Assembly (NCBI RefSeq): GCF_012922555.1
Contig: NZ_WIPK01000006.1
Coordinates: 80,650-144,649, forward strand
DNA: 64,000 bases
Reading direction: 5' to 3'
DNA from: Paraclostridium dentum
Lineage (GTDB): Bacteria; Bacillota; Clostridia; Peptostreptococcales; Peptostreptococcaceae
Below, in pieces: positions 53,563 through 63,709 of the stretch (position 1 is the stretch's first letter; each line of letters starts with the position of its first letter). The position numbers were made by a program, and so were the translations under genes. A model generated the notes under the pieces. That model saw only the letters and a list, made by a program, of their open reading frames with translations. It was not told the origin of the DNA and made no database searches.

Positions 53563-54864
53563 CTACTCTAAAATTTTACTCCAATATTTTAAAATCTCAT
53601 CATTTGGATAATATCTTAAAAATTGATATATAGAACTTTTATTTTTTTCTTTTAGTATATCTAAATTGATTTTTATTCTATAATCTACTTCTGTTTTTTC
53701 ATTGTTTTTCGACATTGTATAGAAAAATTTTTTATATGCTCCTAAGAAATTAAAAAACCACTCATAAGGCTTATTACCTATTACATCACTAAAATCATAT
53801 ATTTGTTTGCTATTTTTTAATATATCATCATATACACTGTGAAGATTATTTACAGTATTTTTTACAGAAAATTTATTTTGAACAAATTCTTTAGCTTTTT
53901 GTCCCATAATCTTTGCATTTTCAGGATTTTCATATAAGTAATTTATAGCATTTTTATATTCTTCAACTGTATTAATTAATATACCAGTTTCCATATTGTT
54001 AATTAAAAACTTCTCAGCACATTGGTTTATACATATAACCGGCAACCCCATGGCCATAGCTTCTAATAATATATTTTCTGTGGTACCAAAATGCTCTTTA
54101 TTTAATAAGTATGAAAAAACATCAAAGTTTTTCATTTCTTCTCCTACATCGTCAACATAATCCTTAATGATAGATTTGTCATATAAATTTGAATTTTTTA
54201 AATCGCTAATAATATTTTTAGAGTTTTCTATGTCTCCAATAATTGTAAATTTAACATCTTCAATATCTATAGATTTATAATATTTATAAAACTGATCATT
54301 TAATTTACTATAATTTAAAGTTCCTATATATCCTATGTTAAATCCATAATGATTTATCAGTTTTTTCTCTTCTATCTTTTCAAATCCACCAGAACTATTT
54401 ATTGCTCTAGTATTTTTTTTAATATACTCTCGTTCTGACTCACTCCAAGTAGGATTTTCATATGAATATTCAGATGTAAATAAAAACTTACTAGGTATTT
54501 TTATAAATTCAGGTGGAATATTTGGATATGAACATCCAGATATATGAGCCCATATAATAAGTCTTGTCTTTATTTTAGGAAAATCAGCCATAAATTCAGA
54601 CATTTTAGGATGATTCCACCACTCTATTTGAGTTATATCAGATCTTCTAATTTCATCATATGCTTCATCAAAACTTTCACAAATTTTAACTTCTACACCT
54701 GATTCACGACATATATTTATAAAATTCATTTTTTGAGGTTTTTCTAGAAGTATTATTTTATGTATGTATTTTTCACTATATTTATTTGCATATGATGAAA
54801 TTCCAGATAAAACCTTTCCTACTCCTCCACCCATATGCGTAGTTATATGTAAAACTTTTTTCAT
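53563..54864 (-). CDS. GT4 family glycosyltransferase with C-terminal extension
   Basis: 433 residues. GT-B fold: N-terminal TTHMGGGVGKVLSGIS (donor/acceptor loop), middle NIGYIGTLNYSKL, and the GT4 motif EHFGTTENILLEAMAMGLPVICIN, followed by AKEFVQNKFSVKNTV. An extra ~85-residue helical tail (from about 350) is not typical of the family. Probably extends the flagellin glycan using a nucleotide sugar in the cytosol. 23 bases after the radical SAM gene. Confidence 0.85.
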   Translation of the reverse strand: MKKVLHITTHMGGGVGKVLSGISSYANKYSEKYIHKIILLEKPQKMNFINICRESGVEVKICESFDEAYDEIRRSDITQIEWWNHPKMSEFMADFPKIKTRLIIWAHISGCSYPNIPPEFIKIPSKFLFTSEYSYENPTWSESEREYIKKNTRAINSSGGFEKIEEKKLINHYGFNIGYIGTLNYSKLNDQFYKYYKSIDIEDVKFTIIGDIENSKNIISDLKNSNLYDKSIIKDYVDDVGEEMKNFDVFSYLLNKEHFGTTENILLEAMAMGLPVICINQCAEKFLINNMETGILINTVEEYKNAINYLYENPENAKIMGQKAKEFVQNKFSVKNTVNNLHSVYDDILKNSKQIYDFSDVIGNKPYEWFFNFLGAYKKFFYTMSKNNEKTEVDYRIKINLDILKEKNKSSIYQFLRYYPNDEILKYWSKILE

Positions 54865-54887
54865 TTTAGTACCTACTTTAACAGAAT

Positions 54888-55901
54888 TTATTTACTATAT
54901 TTTTTTAATAAGATTTCACTATATTCATCAAGGTCATCTTCTTCATGATACATCGCTGTCATATTCCCGCATGTTGCACATACATCTTGCTTACATTTAT
55001 TGCCTTTTAAATGTTCTATCCTTAATTGTCTAATTTCTTCGCCATTCCATATCTCAGCTATGGATCTATTTTTTATATTATCCACTGCAAATCTAGCTGG
55101 TAATCCAAGAGTAACACATGGATATATATTACATTCTACATCTACATATAACGTGTAGAACAATAAAGGGCATATTTTAGAGAATTTAGCAACATCATTA
55201 TACATAGTAAATCCTGCGTCAACTTTTCCTTCACAATTTCCTGTAAGAGGTTGACAGTCACTTAAATGTTCTATAAAAATTTCATCACAAATATTACCAA
55301 ACATTTCATAGAACTTTTTATCTTCTCCTTCTTTTAACATTGCATCGATAATCTTTATATACATTTTACATTGCTTTTTATTTTCATAAAAATACTTTAT
55401 ATTATTCATAAATTTATCATAATCCAAGTCAAATCCACAAACTTCTTTATATTTATCAGAGTCAAGACCTTGTATTGATATTTTAAGACTATCCAATCCT
55501 GCATCTACTAATTTGTGTGTAATCTCTTCATTTAGTAAAGAGGCATTAGTATATACCTCTACTCTATCAGCCAAATCATTATCCTTTAAATATTTTACCA
55601 TCTTAGGAAAATCCTTATTTAATAAAGGTTCTCCCATTCCAGAAAACACAATTAACTTAATTTTTTCAGGAAATTCTCTAAATTGATCTGCTAATTTTAC
55701 AAATTCCTCGTATTTCATAGTTGAAAATTTAAAGCCAGTTTTTTTAACTTCTTCTCTATCTAATGAGTGTGTACAATAAAAACACTTAAAGTTGCATAAT
55801 TGTATTGGTGATATAGTCAATCTGTATGGTGTAGACAAAGGTAAAGCTTCTCCTAATTTTAGTCTTTCTTTTACATATGCTGGTTTTATTATTGCTTTCA
55901 T
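54888..55901 (-). CDS. Radical SAM/SPASM protein in flagellin glycosylation cluster
   Basis: 337 residues. C36-x3-C40-x2-C43 ligates the SAM-binding 4Fe-4S cluster (SPIQLCNFKCFYCTH); GMGEPLLN and NASLL are family strands. The C-terminal SPASM-type region has C residues in CPLLFYTLYVDVECNIYPCVTLG and KCKQDVCATCGN for one or two extra clusters. Related enzymes modify sugars, nucleotides or peptides. Here it may deoxygenate, epimerise or otherwise alter a flagellin glycan or flagellin itself; substrate unknown. Good ribosome site (AAAGGAG). Confidence 0.83.
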   Translation of the reverse strand: MKAIIKPAYVKERLKLGEALPLSTPYRLTISPIQLCNFKCFYCTHSLDREEVKKTGFKFSTMKYEEFVKLADQFREFPEKIKLIVFSGMGEPLLNKDFPKMVKYLKDNDLADRVEVYTNASLLNEEITHKLVDAGLDSLKISIQGLDSDKYKEVCGFDLDYDKFMNNIKYFYENKKQCKMYIKIIDAMLKEGEDKKFYEMFGNICDEIFIEHLSDCQPLTGNCEGKVDAGFTMYNDVAKFSKICPLLFYTLYVDVECNIYPCVTLGLPARFAVDNIKNRSIAEIWNGEEIRQLRIEHLKGNKCKQDVCATCGNMTAMYHEEDDLDEYSEILLKKYSK

Positions 55902-55916
55902 ATTAATGTCTCCTTT

Positions 55917-57911
55917 TTATATCTCTTTTTTTATTTTAACTAAATACGTTTCTATAAACATATTAGAATCTTGCTCTATAGATATATTCATATCTTTTAA
56001 TAAGTTTTCTAGGTATTCTTTTTCTTCAGAATCAAATTTAATTAATTCACCGCTTATTGACTCTATTCTATATCCTTTACTTACTATTTGTTGGTTTAAT
56101 ATATCTATATTGATATTATTTGTGAATTGCTTTTCATAATCTTTGTATACTCTAATACTTTGTAACAATGATTTTATGTTATTACAATTTTTAACTTTTA
56201 TTAAAATTGACCCATTATCTTCTACCATTCTCATTAAATTATTTAACAATTTATATGCATCCTTATAATTATTTAAATCAATACCTAAGATGATATAATC
56301 AAATTTAACATTGTAATACTCACATATATATTCAATTCTGTCTACTTTTACGTCATCACATATAGTGTTTAAATCTGTCCAATATTTAGCCTCTGTTGAA
56401 AATGCATATAATTCTGTATTAAATATTCCATTTTCTCTTAATTTATTTTTAAGTTCCAATATAGGTGTTCCACATAAAGTATCTATTCCCAAAGTTTTAT
56501 AGTTTTTTATTTCACATATTTCATCATCAATTAATGATAGTAAGTTTGTTTCATAGTTCATAGCATCCAATGAATTTATTCCATAATATTTTTTAGTAAA
56601 AAATTCATTTCCTCTAGTTAATCCTATATTTTCTATATCTCTTCCTTTATCTAGAGTTTTTCCAATATGACTAATAAATGTATCTTTGCATAAAACAGCC
56701 TTATATCCAGCTCTTCTAACTCTGAAACTTATATCATCATCTGCATAATGATGTATAAAACCATAATCAGTTATACCTATAACATCTATACAGTCCTTTC
56801 TAAATAGTGAACCTAATGTTATTAATTTTAATCGCTCATTCCATAGTCTTGGATTTGATTTATTAAAATTAGCTGCTTTTTTTTGCATATCTTCTATATC
56901 TGTATAATTTAAATCTACAGATTGACAATTTGTTACATTATCTAAAACAGGATTTATCATACCTATCCTATCATCTGATTCTGCGCACTTTATCATATTT
57001 GATAACCAGTTTTTAGTTACAATTATATCGTTAGGCAAACACATTATGTATTTTCCTTTTAACTCATCGAATATATATGATGTTGGATACCCTACACCTA
57101 TATTTTTAGTTATTTTTATTATCTTCTTTCTATCATAGTCAACACTTTTAAAATATTCATATGTTCCATCTGTTGATCCATTATCTACTAGAATTAGTTC
57201 GTAATCAACATCCTTTGTATATTTCAATACACTTTCAACACACTTTTTAGTGTATTCTTCTAATTTGTTATACCCTAATATAGCAAGACTTACGAGCGGT
57301 CTATTTTTTTTGCTATTAATATCGGATCTTGATTGTATAATATCATCTGGAACATCAAGTTTATCAGTCAGTATAGTATCTAATATTTTTATGTCTGAAT
57401 TGTTGCACACTTCCATATTCTCATCAATTCCAACTTCACTTAAAATAATATTTTTTAATTCTGCTAAGTTTAATCCATCTACTAATGTTTTAACTTTGTT
57501 TACAAATTCCATTGCTAAGCTTAATTTTTTTTCATTTATTAAATTAATTACATAGTTTCGTATAAAGCCAAAATATTCTTTACTATTTACAAAATCTATA
57601 ACCTCAGTTACAATTTCATCGTCGCCTAACTCGAGTACTTTTTTATATAATTCTATACTCTTTTCAATATTACCTATTTTGTAATTCACATATGCTAAGT
57701 TATAATTTATATCTACATTATAACTATCCAAACTCATCGCAGACTCTAAATGATTTATAGCTATTTCATATTCTTCTGCCTTTATACATAAAATAGATTT
57801 TAAGTTTATAAATTCAACATTATCTTTGTATATCTGCTCATTTTCTAATATTAAGTTTAGTGCCAATTCTAAATTATTTTTCATTAGTTCATTTTTTATT
57901 ACATTCAACAT
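55917..57911 (-). CDS. TPR - GT2 - methyltransferase-like fusion protein
   Basis: 664 residues in three parts. Residues 1-170 are TPR-like helices (NVDINYNLAYVNYKIGNIEKSIELYKKVLELG). Residues about 205-450 form a GT2 domain: PLVSLAILGYNKLEEYTKKCVESVL, LILVDNGSTDGTYEYF, ICLPND in place of the DxD, and HHYADDDISFRVRRAGYKAVLC. Residues 480-640 look like a degenerate Rossmann methyltransferase (YIILGIDLNNYKDAYKLLNNLMRMVEDNGSILIKV), missing a clear SAM-binding GxGxG. TPRs probably hold the flagellin or partner enzymes. Confidence 0.8.
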   Translation of the reverse strand: MLNVIKNELMKNNLELALNLILENEQIYKDNVEFINLKSILCIKAEEYEIAINHLESAMSLDSYNVDINYNLAYVNYKIGNIEKSIELYKKVLELGDDEIVTEVIDFVNSKEYFGFIRNYVINLINEKKLSLAMEFVNKVKTLVDGLNLAELKNIILSEVGIDENMEVCNNSDIKILDTILTDKLDVPDDIIQSRSDINSKKNRPLVSLAILGYNKLEEYTKKCVESVLKYTKDVDYELILVDNGSTDGTYEYFKSVDYDRKKIIKITKNIGVGYPTSYIFDELKGKYIMCLPNDIIVTKNWLSNMIKCAESDDRIGMINPVLDNVTNCQSVDLNYTDIEDMQKKAANFNKSNPRLWNERLKLITLGSLFRKDCIDVIGITDYGFIHHYADDDISFRVRRAGYKAVLCKDTFISHIGKTLDKGRDIENIGLTRGNEFFTKKYYGINSLDAMNYETNLLSLIDDEICEIKNYKTLGIDTLCGTPILELKNKLRENGIFNTELYAFSTEAKYWTDLNTICDDVKVDRIEYICEYYNVKFDYIILGIDLNNYKDAYKLLNNLMRMVEDNGSILIKVKNCNNIKSLLQSIRVYKDYEKQFTNNINIDILNQQIVSKGYRIESISGELIKFDSEEKEYLENLLKDMNISIEQDSNMFIETYLVKIKKEI

Positions 57912-57940
57912 AAATTATCTCCATTTAATCTTTATGTGTT

Positions 57941-60457
57941 TTATTTTGAAATCTCATTTAATAGATATGCTTCAATTTTATCAACAACATGACCAATCCT
58001 GTATTTTTCTACAGATTTAATGCATTCTTCATAGTCAGGTAAATCTATACTTTTATCTGAAATACCATTAAATATATTTGCAAGTTGATGATAATTACCA
58101 CGTTCAAATACAAACCCATTTTTATGGCTTTTAATAATATCCTTAGGACCTTCACAATCACTCGAAATAACTGGTAATCCTCTTTGTAGTGCTTCGACTA
58201 AAACCAATCCAAACGCTTCCGAATTCGAGGTTAATACTAATGCAGTAGATTTATCTATTACTTCCCAAGGTTTCTCTATCCAACCTAACCATTTAATATT
58301 CTTTTCTATTCCTAATTTTTTAGATAGTAATTTTAAATCTGCTTCATGCTCACCGCTTCCAATTATAGTTAGCTCCCAATCTGTCTTTATTAAGCTAGCA
58401 GCTTTTAATAGTACATCGATTCTTTTGAAAGTATTTTCTAATCTGCCTATATATAATAGATTTAGCTTATCACTATCTCTTTTTACTAAATTTAAACTTC
58501 TTTGCTCTACTGGATTCCCTACTAAGCATATATTATAAGAATCGGTTAAATCTCTTATACCTTTAGCTATAAATTTAGATACACTCATATGTGCATCACT
58601 ATACTTTAACAAATGATTACTTCCCATAAATTTTGGATCTGAATGTATCCAAGAAATAATCTTAGGTTGATTATTATATTGACCTTCAATAGCAAATCTA
58701 CATATTCCACTTAATGAAGGTTGATGGGCTGCAATTATCACATCAGGTTTGCCTAATTTAGAAAGTTCTTCTCTATAACCTAAAGCTAAGTCTTCTAAAG
58801 TGTCATTTTCTAAACAACTACTTTTTCCATAAGTATAAAGTTCCTCAAATCCATTTTCCCACTCTAAACATTTAGTTTTATGAGCTTGAAAAATCCTTAC
58901 CCTATAACCTCTTTTTCTTAGTTCTTTAGTTGTAGTGATAATAGCATTTTCAGTTCCACCTCTACCTCCAACGCTATAAATTACAATATCTATAATAAAA
59001 TCTTTTTTTATATTATTCGATTTTATTATTTTTCTATATATAGTATCTAGTTGAAGTTCTACCTCTTTAAGCAACTCTTCATCCTCTGAATTCACTAAAA
59101 CATAATTTAAATATTCTATGGCTTCATCAGCTTTGTTAATTGAACTGCATATATAAGCTAAATTAAAAATCGAATCTATATTTAGTTCATATTTTGTAAT
59201 CCCATGATTTAATAACTCATACGCTTTAAAATATTCCCCTTCCATGGTGCTTATAATAGCTTCAAAATTACATATATCGCCATCAGATTTCATTAGCTTT
59301 TTGTATTCATATATTAAATTTTTAGCTTCATCAATTTCATTGCCTTCTATTAATAATTTTATATTTTCTTTTGTATTTTCTATAAGTTTTTGATATTCTC
59401 CATCTTTATTATAATATTCAAGTATATTTTCAACTTTATCTATAACACTATCTGTACTAAATTTTTGTACAGAATTTATACAATTTTCTGGATTAATAAG
59501 TTTATTTTTATAATTTAAATCTATAAGGATTTTACTTAACTGTTTAAAATCTCCTCTATTAAACATCCATCCGTTATAACCATCTATTACTATATCTCTT
59601 GCCCCAGATGTATCTGTAGATATAACTGGAATACCTCTACCTAAGGCTTCAACCATAACAAGTCCAAACCCTTCTGTGTCTGATGTTAAAACCAATGCTG
59701 TCGCAGAGTTTAAAATTTGCCAAGGATCATCCTTCCATCCATGCCATATAATATTTTTATCTATCCCTAAATCTTTAGCTAATAGCTTTAATTTTTTTTC
59801 ATCTTTCCCACAACCAATAATATTTAAATTCCATTCAAAATCTAGTAAGTTTAATGCATTAAACATTACATCTAATCTTTTTTCCTTATTAGATAATCTG
59901 CCTAAATAAACTAATTTTAACTTATCCTTTTTAATATTTATTTTTCTAAACCCCTCTATATTAACAGGGTTAGATATATAATATATAGGTTTATCACTTT
60001 TTATATAATTTTTTATGTCATTTCCTATTTGACTAGATATTGCTAGATGTGCATCTGCATATTTTAGCAAGTGCTCTCTTCCATAATACGATGGATTTCC
60101 ATGTAACCAAGATAGTATTTTAGGTCTATTATTTTTCAAAAACTCAACCGCTTTGTAACAAATATAACTTAGTTTTGGAGAGTGAGTAGCTAAAATAACA
60201 TCCGCTTCTCCCATTTCTAAAATCATTTTTTTATAACGTTTTGCCAACGTATCTTCATCATCATACTCCATCCTATGTTTATCGCTAAAAAAATATATTT
60301 CATCTAGTGATTCTATCCATTCCGTATATATAGGTTTATATGCTTGAAATATCCTAACTCTATGTCCTCTTTTAATCAATTCTCTACTGAGAGTGGATAT
60401 TACATCTTCTAATCCACCTTTTCCTTCTGCATACCCTAAAACTATATCTATTAACAT
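57941..60457 (-). CDS. Tandem double GT4 glycosyltransferase with TPR linker
   Basis: 838 residues with two homologous GT4 units. Unit 1 (about 1-350) begins IDIVLGYAEGKGGLEDVISTLSRELIKRGHRVRIFQA and has VLTSDTEGFGLVMVEALGRGIPVISTD; unit 2 (about 495-838) begins IDIVIYSVGGRGGTENAIITTTKELRKRGYRVRIFQA and has VLTSNSEAFGLVLVEALQRGLPVISSD. Both keep the EX7E-type motif, so both may be active and add two sugars in turn. Between them lie about 130 residues of TPR-like helices. Clear internal gene duplication. Part of the flagellin glycosylation operon. Confidence 0.87.
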   Translation of the reverse strand: MLIDIVLGYAEGKGGLEDVISTLSRELIKRGHRVRIFQAYKPIYTEWIESLDEIYFFSDKHRMEYDDEDTLAKRYKKMILEMGEADVILATHSPKLSYICYKAVEFLKNNRPKILSWLHGNPSYYGREHLLKYADAHLAISSQIGNDIKNYIKSDKPIYYISNPVNIEGFRKINIKKDKLKLVYLGRLSNKEKRLDVMFNALNLLDFEWNLNIIGCGKDEKKLKLLAKDLGIDKNIIWHGWKDDPWQILNSATALVLTSDTEGFGLVMVEALGRGIPVISTDTSGARDIVIDGYNGWMFNRGDFKQLSKILIDLNYKNKLINPENCINSVQKFSTDSVIDKVENILEYYNKDGEYQKLIENTKENIKLLIEGNEIDEAKNLIYEYKKLMKSDGDICNFEAIISTMEGEYFKAYELLNHGITKYELNIDSIFNLAYICSSINKADEAIEYLNYVLVNSEDEELLKEVELQLDTIYRKIIKSNNIKKDFIIDIVIYSVGGRGGTENAIITTTKELRKRGYRVRIFQAHKTKCLEWENGFEELYTYGKSSCLENDTLEDLALGYREELSKLGKPDVIIAAHQPSLSGICRFAIEGQYNNQPKIISWIHSDPKFMGSNHLLKYSDAHMSVSKFIAKGIRDLTDSYNICLVGNPVEQRSLNLVKRDSDKLNLLYIGRLENTFKRIDVLLKAASLIKTDWELTIIGSGEHEADLKLLSKKLGIEKNIKWLGWIEKPWEVIDKSTALVLTSNSEAFGLVLVEALQRGLPVISSDCEGPKDIIKSHKNGFVFERGNYHQLANIFNGISDKSIDLPDYEECIKSVEKYRIGHVVDKIEAYLLNEISK

Positions 60458-60479
60458 TTGTTCCTCCTAAAAGTATAGC

Positions 60480-62726
60480 TTAATCCTTATGTGTTTTATA
60501 TTGACTTACTTTTTCTTTTGCATCTAAAACTATTTCATCATCTTTGCATCTATTCACAATTACTTCATAAAATCTCATAGATTCTTGTGTATTTCCTAGT
60601 ATTTCATGTAAATATCCTATATTAAATATAGTATTATAGTTGACACTATTCAAAATCCACGATTTCTTCAACAGTTTCTCTGCATTTTCAAATTCATTAT
60701 TCATAATAGATATAATAGCTTTCATATTTAATATTTCTTCATCGTCTTCTTTAAAAATTGTCATATACTCTTTTATCATCGTTTCACCGGCTTTAAAATC
60801 ACCATTACTAATACTATTTTCAATTATAGATTTATACTTTATTTTTAATTCTTTCAATTCATTACTTTCTTTTAATGATGTTTCAAATTCATCAATCAAA
60901 ATTTGAATATTTTTTTTATGAGATTGATATTTAATAATTAATCGCTTTAAACTTCTTATATATTCTAATTCATCTACATTTCTAAGATTAAGGATATTTT
61001 GAATATCAAAAACAAATTCGTCTTCATCATCTCTCAAAAGACTTATAATTTCTTCATCACTTAATGCTTGGTTATATGTTAACTTTATACTTTCATATGT
61101 ATAATTAATATACATATGAAATAATAATTTGCGTTTTTCTTTTACTAATCCTCCATTTGTCAATAAAGATTTAGATAAACAACTAAATATTTGAACTTTT
61201 TTTATATCTAATGTATTTGCTTCAGATACTAAGTAATCAAATAAATTTATTATGCAATCTCTTCTATTCTTAACTATATAGTCAATATATTGCTTTGATT
61301 TTAAATAGCTTATATCATCTAGTAGCTCTAATATTCCTATACCTTGTTTTGCTCCATAGTATAATATATCACCATAATAAACTTCATTTTCATCTTTCAG
61401 GATTTCATTGTATTTTTGTTTACTCAACGTATTTCCTAATCGAACTTTATTTAAAATTCCATAACTTCCGTCTATATTTGATAATAATTTGTAAAATTCA
61501 CTTCTATCATTTTCTTTTATACGATTTAAAATAACTTCAACAGCTATCTTAAATTTATTACTTTGTACTTTAGAGTCAGAAACGCCATTATATATATCCA
61601 AAAGCCTATCTTGTTTGTTCAACTTATACAAACTCATGAATATAACTAGATACGACTCTTCAAGAACACACTCACTAACATCATCTATCATTTCTAAAAT
61701 TTTTTCATACATCTCTAATTTATAATAATTATCTAAAATATTAATTTTACATTTGTCTTTATACATTAATGTATCCGAATTACATTCCGACTCATTAGCT
61801 TGAGTTGTTATATCATAATTTTCTATTAAATAAATATATCGATTATAATTTTCTATACTTTGTTTGTATTTTTTTAAATTTTTCTGACTAAGGGCAAGAT
61901 AATAATAAATATCTATATTTTTATTATCTTTTTTTATATATCTTAAACATAACTTCTCACACTTGTTAAACTCAGTTAGATCTATATATAAACTGACTAA
62001 GTCCAAAGTCACAAATATTGGTATATATCCAATAGATTCATATATTTTATATCCTTTTTCCATATAGTGAAGTGCATCTTCATAATTAGCTGATATAATA
62101 TATTGTTTTCCTAATTGATAATTTAAGTATGGATCATTTGGGTTTTGCTCTATTTCTTTTAGAAGTATTTTTTTATTTCTATTATCTTTTAATTGTCTAA
62201 TTTCTTCATCTTCAAATAAATAACCATAATGATTGAAGTTTGCTACTCCATTAAATGTAGGTCCTTTAAATATAGGTTGTTCATGTATAGCCCCTCTATA
62301 TCCAAACTCATCATCATGCTTAAATAACCTAATCATAGGTGATATATTGTATGACGTTTCATCTTGAGAAAATATATTTTTTAATATTATAGTTGCTGAA
62401 TTATATTTTAAATGTAGATTAGAGTTGAAAAACTCTTTTAACTTTATATAATCTGTTAGCTGTTCGTCTGCATCTAATATTAAAATCCAATCTCCAGTGG
62501 CATAACTAATAGATTTATTTCTCATTTGTGCAAAATCATTGCTCCAACTTTCATTAAAAACCTTATTTGTATACTTTTTTGCTATTTCTATACTTGAATC
62601 TGTAGACCCTGTGTCTAATATTATAAGTTCACTATCTATTTCATCCATTAATGGAATTAACGAGCATAAGGTTTTATCTAAGTATCTTTCTTCGTTTTTG
62701 ATCATCATTACAATACTTAATAACAT
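60480..62726 (-). CDS. GT2 glycosyltransferase with long TPR array
   Basis: 748 residues. N-terminal GT2 domain (1-230): LSIVMMIKNEERYLDKTLCSLI, LIILDTGSTDSSIEIA, SWSNDFAQMRNKSISYATGDWILILDADEQ with the DAD motif, RLFKHDDEFGYRGAIHEQ. The remaining 500 residues are helical, TPR-like repeats (YEDALHYMEKGYKIYESIG; NYNTIFNIGYLHEILGNTQESMRFYEVIV). The domain resembles the lone GT2 at 47749. First gene of the ten-gene operon; only 91 bases, with a terminator, separate it from flagellin, so it may be fed by read-through from the flagellin promoter. Confidence 0.85.
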   Translation of the reverse strand: MLLSIVMMIKNEERYLDKTLCSLIPLMDEIDSELIILDTGSTDSSIEIAKKYTNKVFNESWSNDFAQMRNKSISYATGDWILILDADEQLTDYIKLKEFFNSNLHLKYNSATIILKNIFSQDETSYNISPMIRLFKHDDEFGYRGAIHEQPIFKGPTFNGVANFNHYGYLFEDEEIRQLKDNRNKKILLKEIEQNPNDPYLNYQLGKQYIISANYEDALHYMEKGYKIYESIGYIPIFVTLDLVSLYIDLTEFNKCEKLCLRYIKKDNKNIDIYYYLALSQKNLKKYKQSIENYNRYIYLIENYDITTQANESECNSDTLMYKDKCKINILDNYYKLEMYEKILEMIDDVSECVLEESYLVIFMSLYKLNKQDRLLDIYNGVSDSKVQSNKFKIAVEVILNRIKENDRSEFYKLLSNIDGSYGILNKVRLGNTLSKQKYNEILKDENEVYYGDILYYGAKQGIGILELLDDISYLKSKQYIDYIVKNRRDCIINLFDYLVSEANTLDIKKVQIFSCLSKSLLTNGGLVKEKRKLLFHMYINYTYESIKLTYNQALSDEEIISLLRDDEDEFVFDIQNILNLRNVDELEYIRSLKRLIIKYQSHKKNIQILIDEFETSLKESNELKELKIKYKSIIENSISNGDFKAGETMIKEYMTIFKEDDEEILNMKAIISIMNNEFENAEKLLKKSWILNSVNYNTIFNIGYLHEILGNTQESMRFYEVIVNRCKDDEIVLDAKEKVSQYKTHKD

Positions 62727-62754
62727 TATTTACCTCTCTTTTTCTAATTAAATT

Positions 62755-62786
62755 TAAAAATAAAGAGTAAAGCATATACTTTACCC
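62755..62786 (-). terminator. Terminator after the first flagellin gene
   Basis: GTAAAG / CTTTAC stem (62767-62784), 6-base loop, then TCTTTATTTTT on the minus strand. Moderate strength; partial read-through into the glycosylation operon is plausible because I see no other promoter there. Confidence 0.72.
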
Positions 62787-62817
62787 CTTAATTTCAAATT
62801 TAATATTTTTGAATCAA

Positions 62818-63624
62818 CTATCTTAATAATTGAGTTACTGACTCAGGTTGTTGCTTAGCTTGTCCAACCATAGCTTGAGATGCTTGATTTAATATGTTTA
62901 ACTTAGATAACTTAACCATTTCTTTAGCAACATCTACGTCTCTTATTCTTGACTCTGCAGCAGATAAGTTTTCTGTAGAAGTTGTTAAGTTTGAAGAAGT
63001 GTACTCTAATCTATTTTGAGTAGCTCCTAATTTTGCTCTTCCTGTATTTATTTCTTCTAATACAGTGTCTACTTTTGTTACATATGATTGCGCCGCTGCA
63101 CTGTCAGCTAAAGCAGGTGCAGATAAAGTATTAGCTTGACCTACTAAATCTATTGTCTCTATGCTTCTAGTTTCATCATTAGCTCCAGCTTGTATTGTGA
63201 AACTTCCAGCTCCACTTAATAAGTTTTTACCATTGAACTTAGTCTCTTTACCTATCTTGTCCATTTCAGCTTGTAATTGAGTTAATTCAGTATTTATCTT
63301 AGCTCTGTCTGTACTTCCTAATGTATCATTTCCTGCTTGTACTCCAAGTTCTCTCATTCTTTGAGCTATGTTTCCTGCTTCTTCTAAAGCACCTTCTGCA
63401 GTTTGTACCATAGATATACCATCTTGTACATTTCTATCTGCTTGTTCCATACCTCTTATTTGAGCTCTCATCTTTTCAGATACAGCTAGTCCTGCAGCAT
63501 CATCTCCAGCTTTAGTTATTCTTAATCCTGTAGATAACTTCTCCATAGATTTTCCTGATAAAGCAGTGTTTTTGCTCATTTGGTTAGTTGCTATCATAGC
63601 ATTCATATTAGTGTTTATTCTCAT
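62818..63624 (-). CDS. fliC: Flagellin
   Basis: 268 residues from the ATG at 63624 with AAGGAGAG ten bases upstream; a longer frame to 63684 runs through the leader and is rejected. N-terminal D0/D1 (MRINTNMNAMIATNQMSKN, SGLRI-type STGLRITKAGDDAAGLAVSEKMRAQIRG) and C-terminal D0/D1 (NRLEYTSSNLTTSTENLSAAESRIRDVDVAKEM; SQAMVGQAKQQPESVTQLLR) are complete, but the central variable domain is only about 50 residues and Ser/Thr/Ala-rich, giving likely O-glycosylation sites. Sigma-D promoter and CsrA-type site precede it. Confidence 0.95.
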   Translation of the reverse strand: MRINTNMNAMIATNQMSKNTALSGKSMEKLSTGLRITKAGDDAAGLAVSEKMRAQIRGMEQADRNVQDGISMVQTAEGALEEAGNIAQRMRELGVQAGNDTLGSTDRAKINTELTQLQAEMDKIGKETKFNGKNLLSGAGSFTIQAGANDETRSIETIDLVGQANTLSAPALADSAAAQSYVTKVDTVLEEINTGRAKLGATQNRLEYTSSNLTTSTENLSAAESRIRDVDVAKEMVKLSKLNILNQASQAMVGQAKQQPESVTQLLR

Positions 63625-63649
63625 GATTTTTACTCTCCTTAGTTTTTTT

Positions 63650-63663
63650 AGACGTCCATGTCT
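63650..63663 (-). promoter_or_regulatory. CsrA-binding hairpin in the flagellin leader
   Basis: Minus strand AGAC-ATGGAC-GTCT: a 4-bp stem presenting GGA in a hexaloop; ACATGGACGT fits the CsrA SELEX-type consensus ACANGGANGU fully. It lies 25 bases before the ATG, with a second GGA in the ribosome site (AAGGAGAGT), the two-site layout known for B. subtilis hag repression by CsrA and relief by FliW. Confidence 0.7.
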
Positions 63664-63709
63664 TTTTATTTGTAATAAAAACATTCTTAAATGTTTGTTA
63701 CACTATAAT

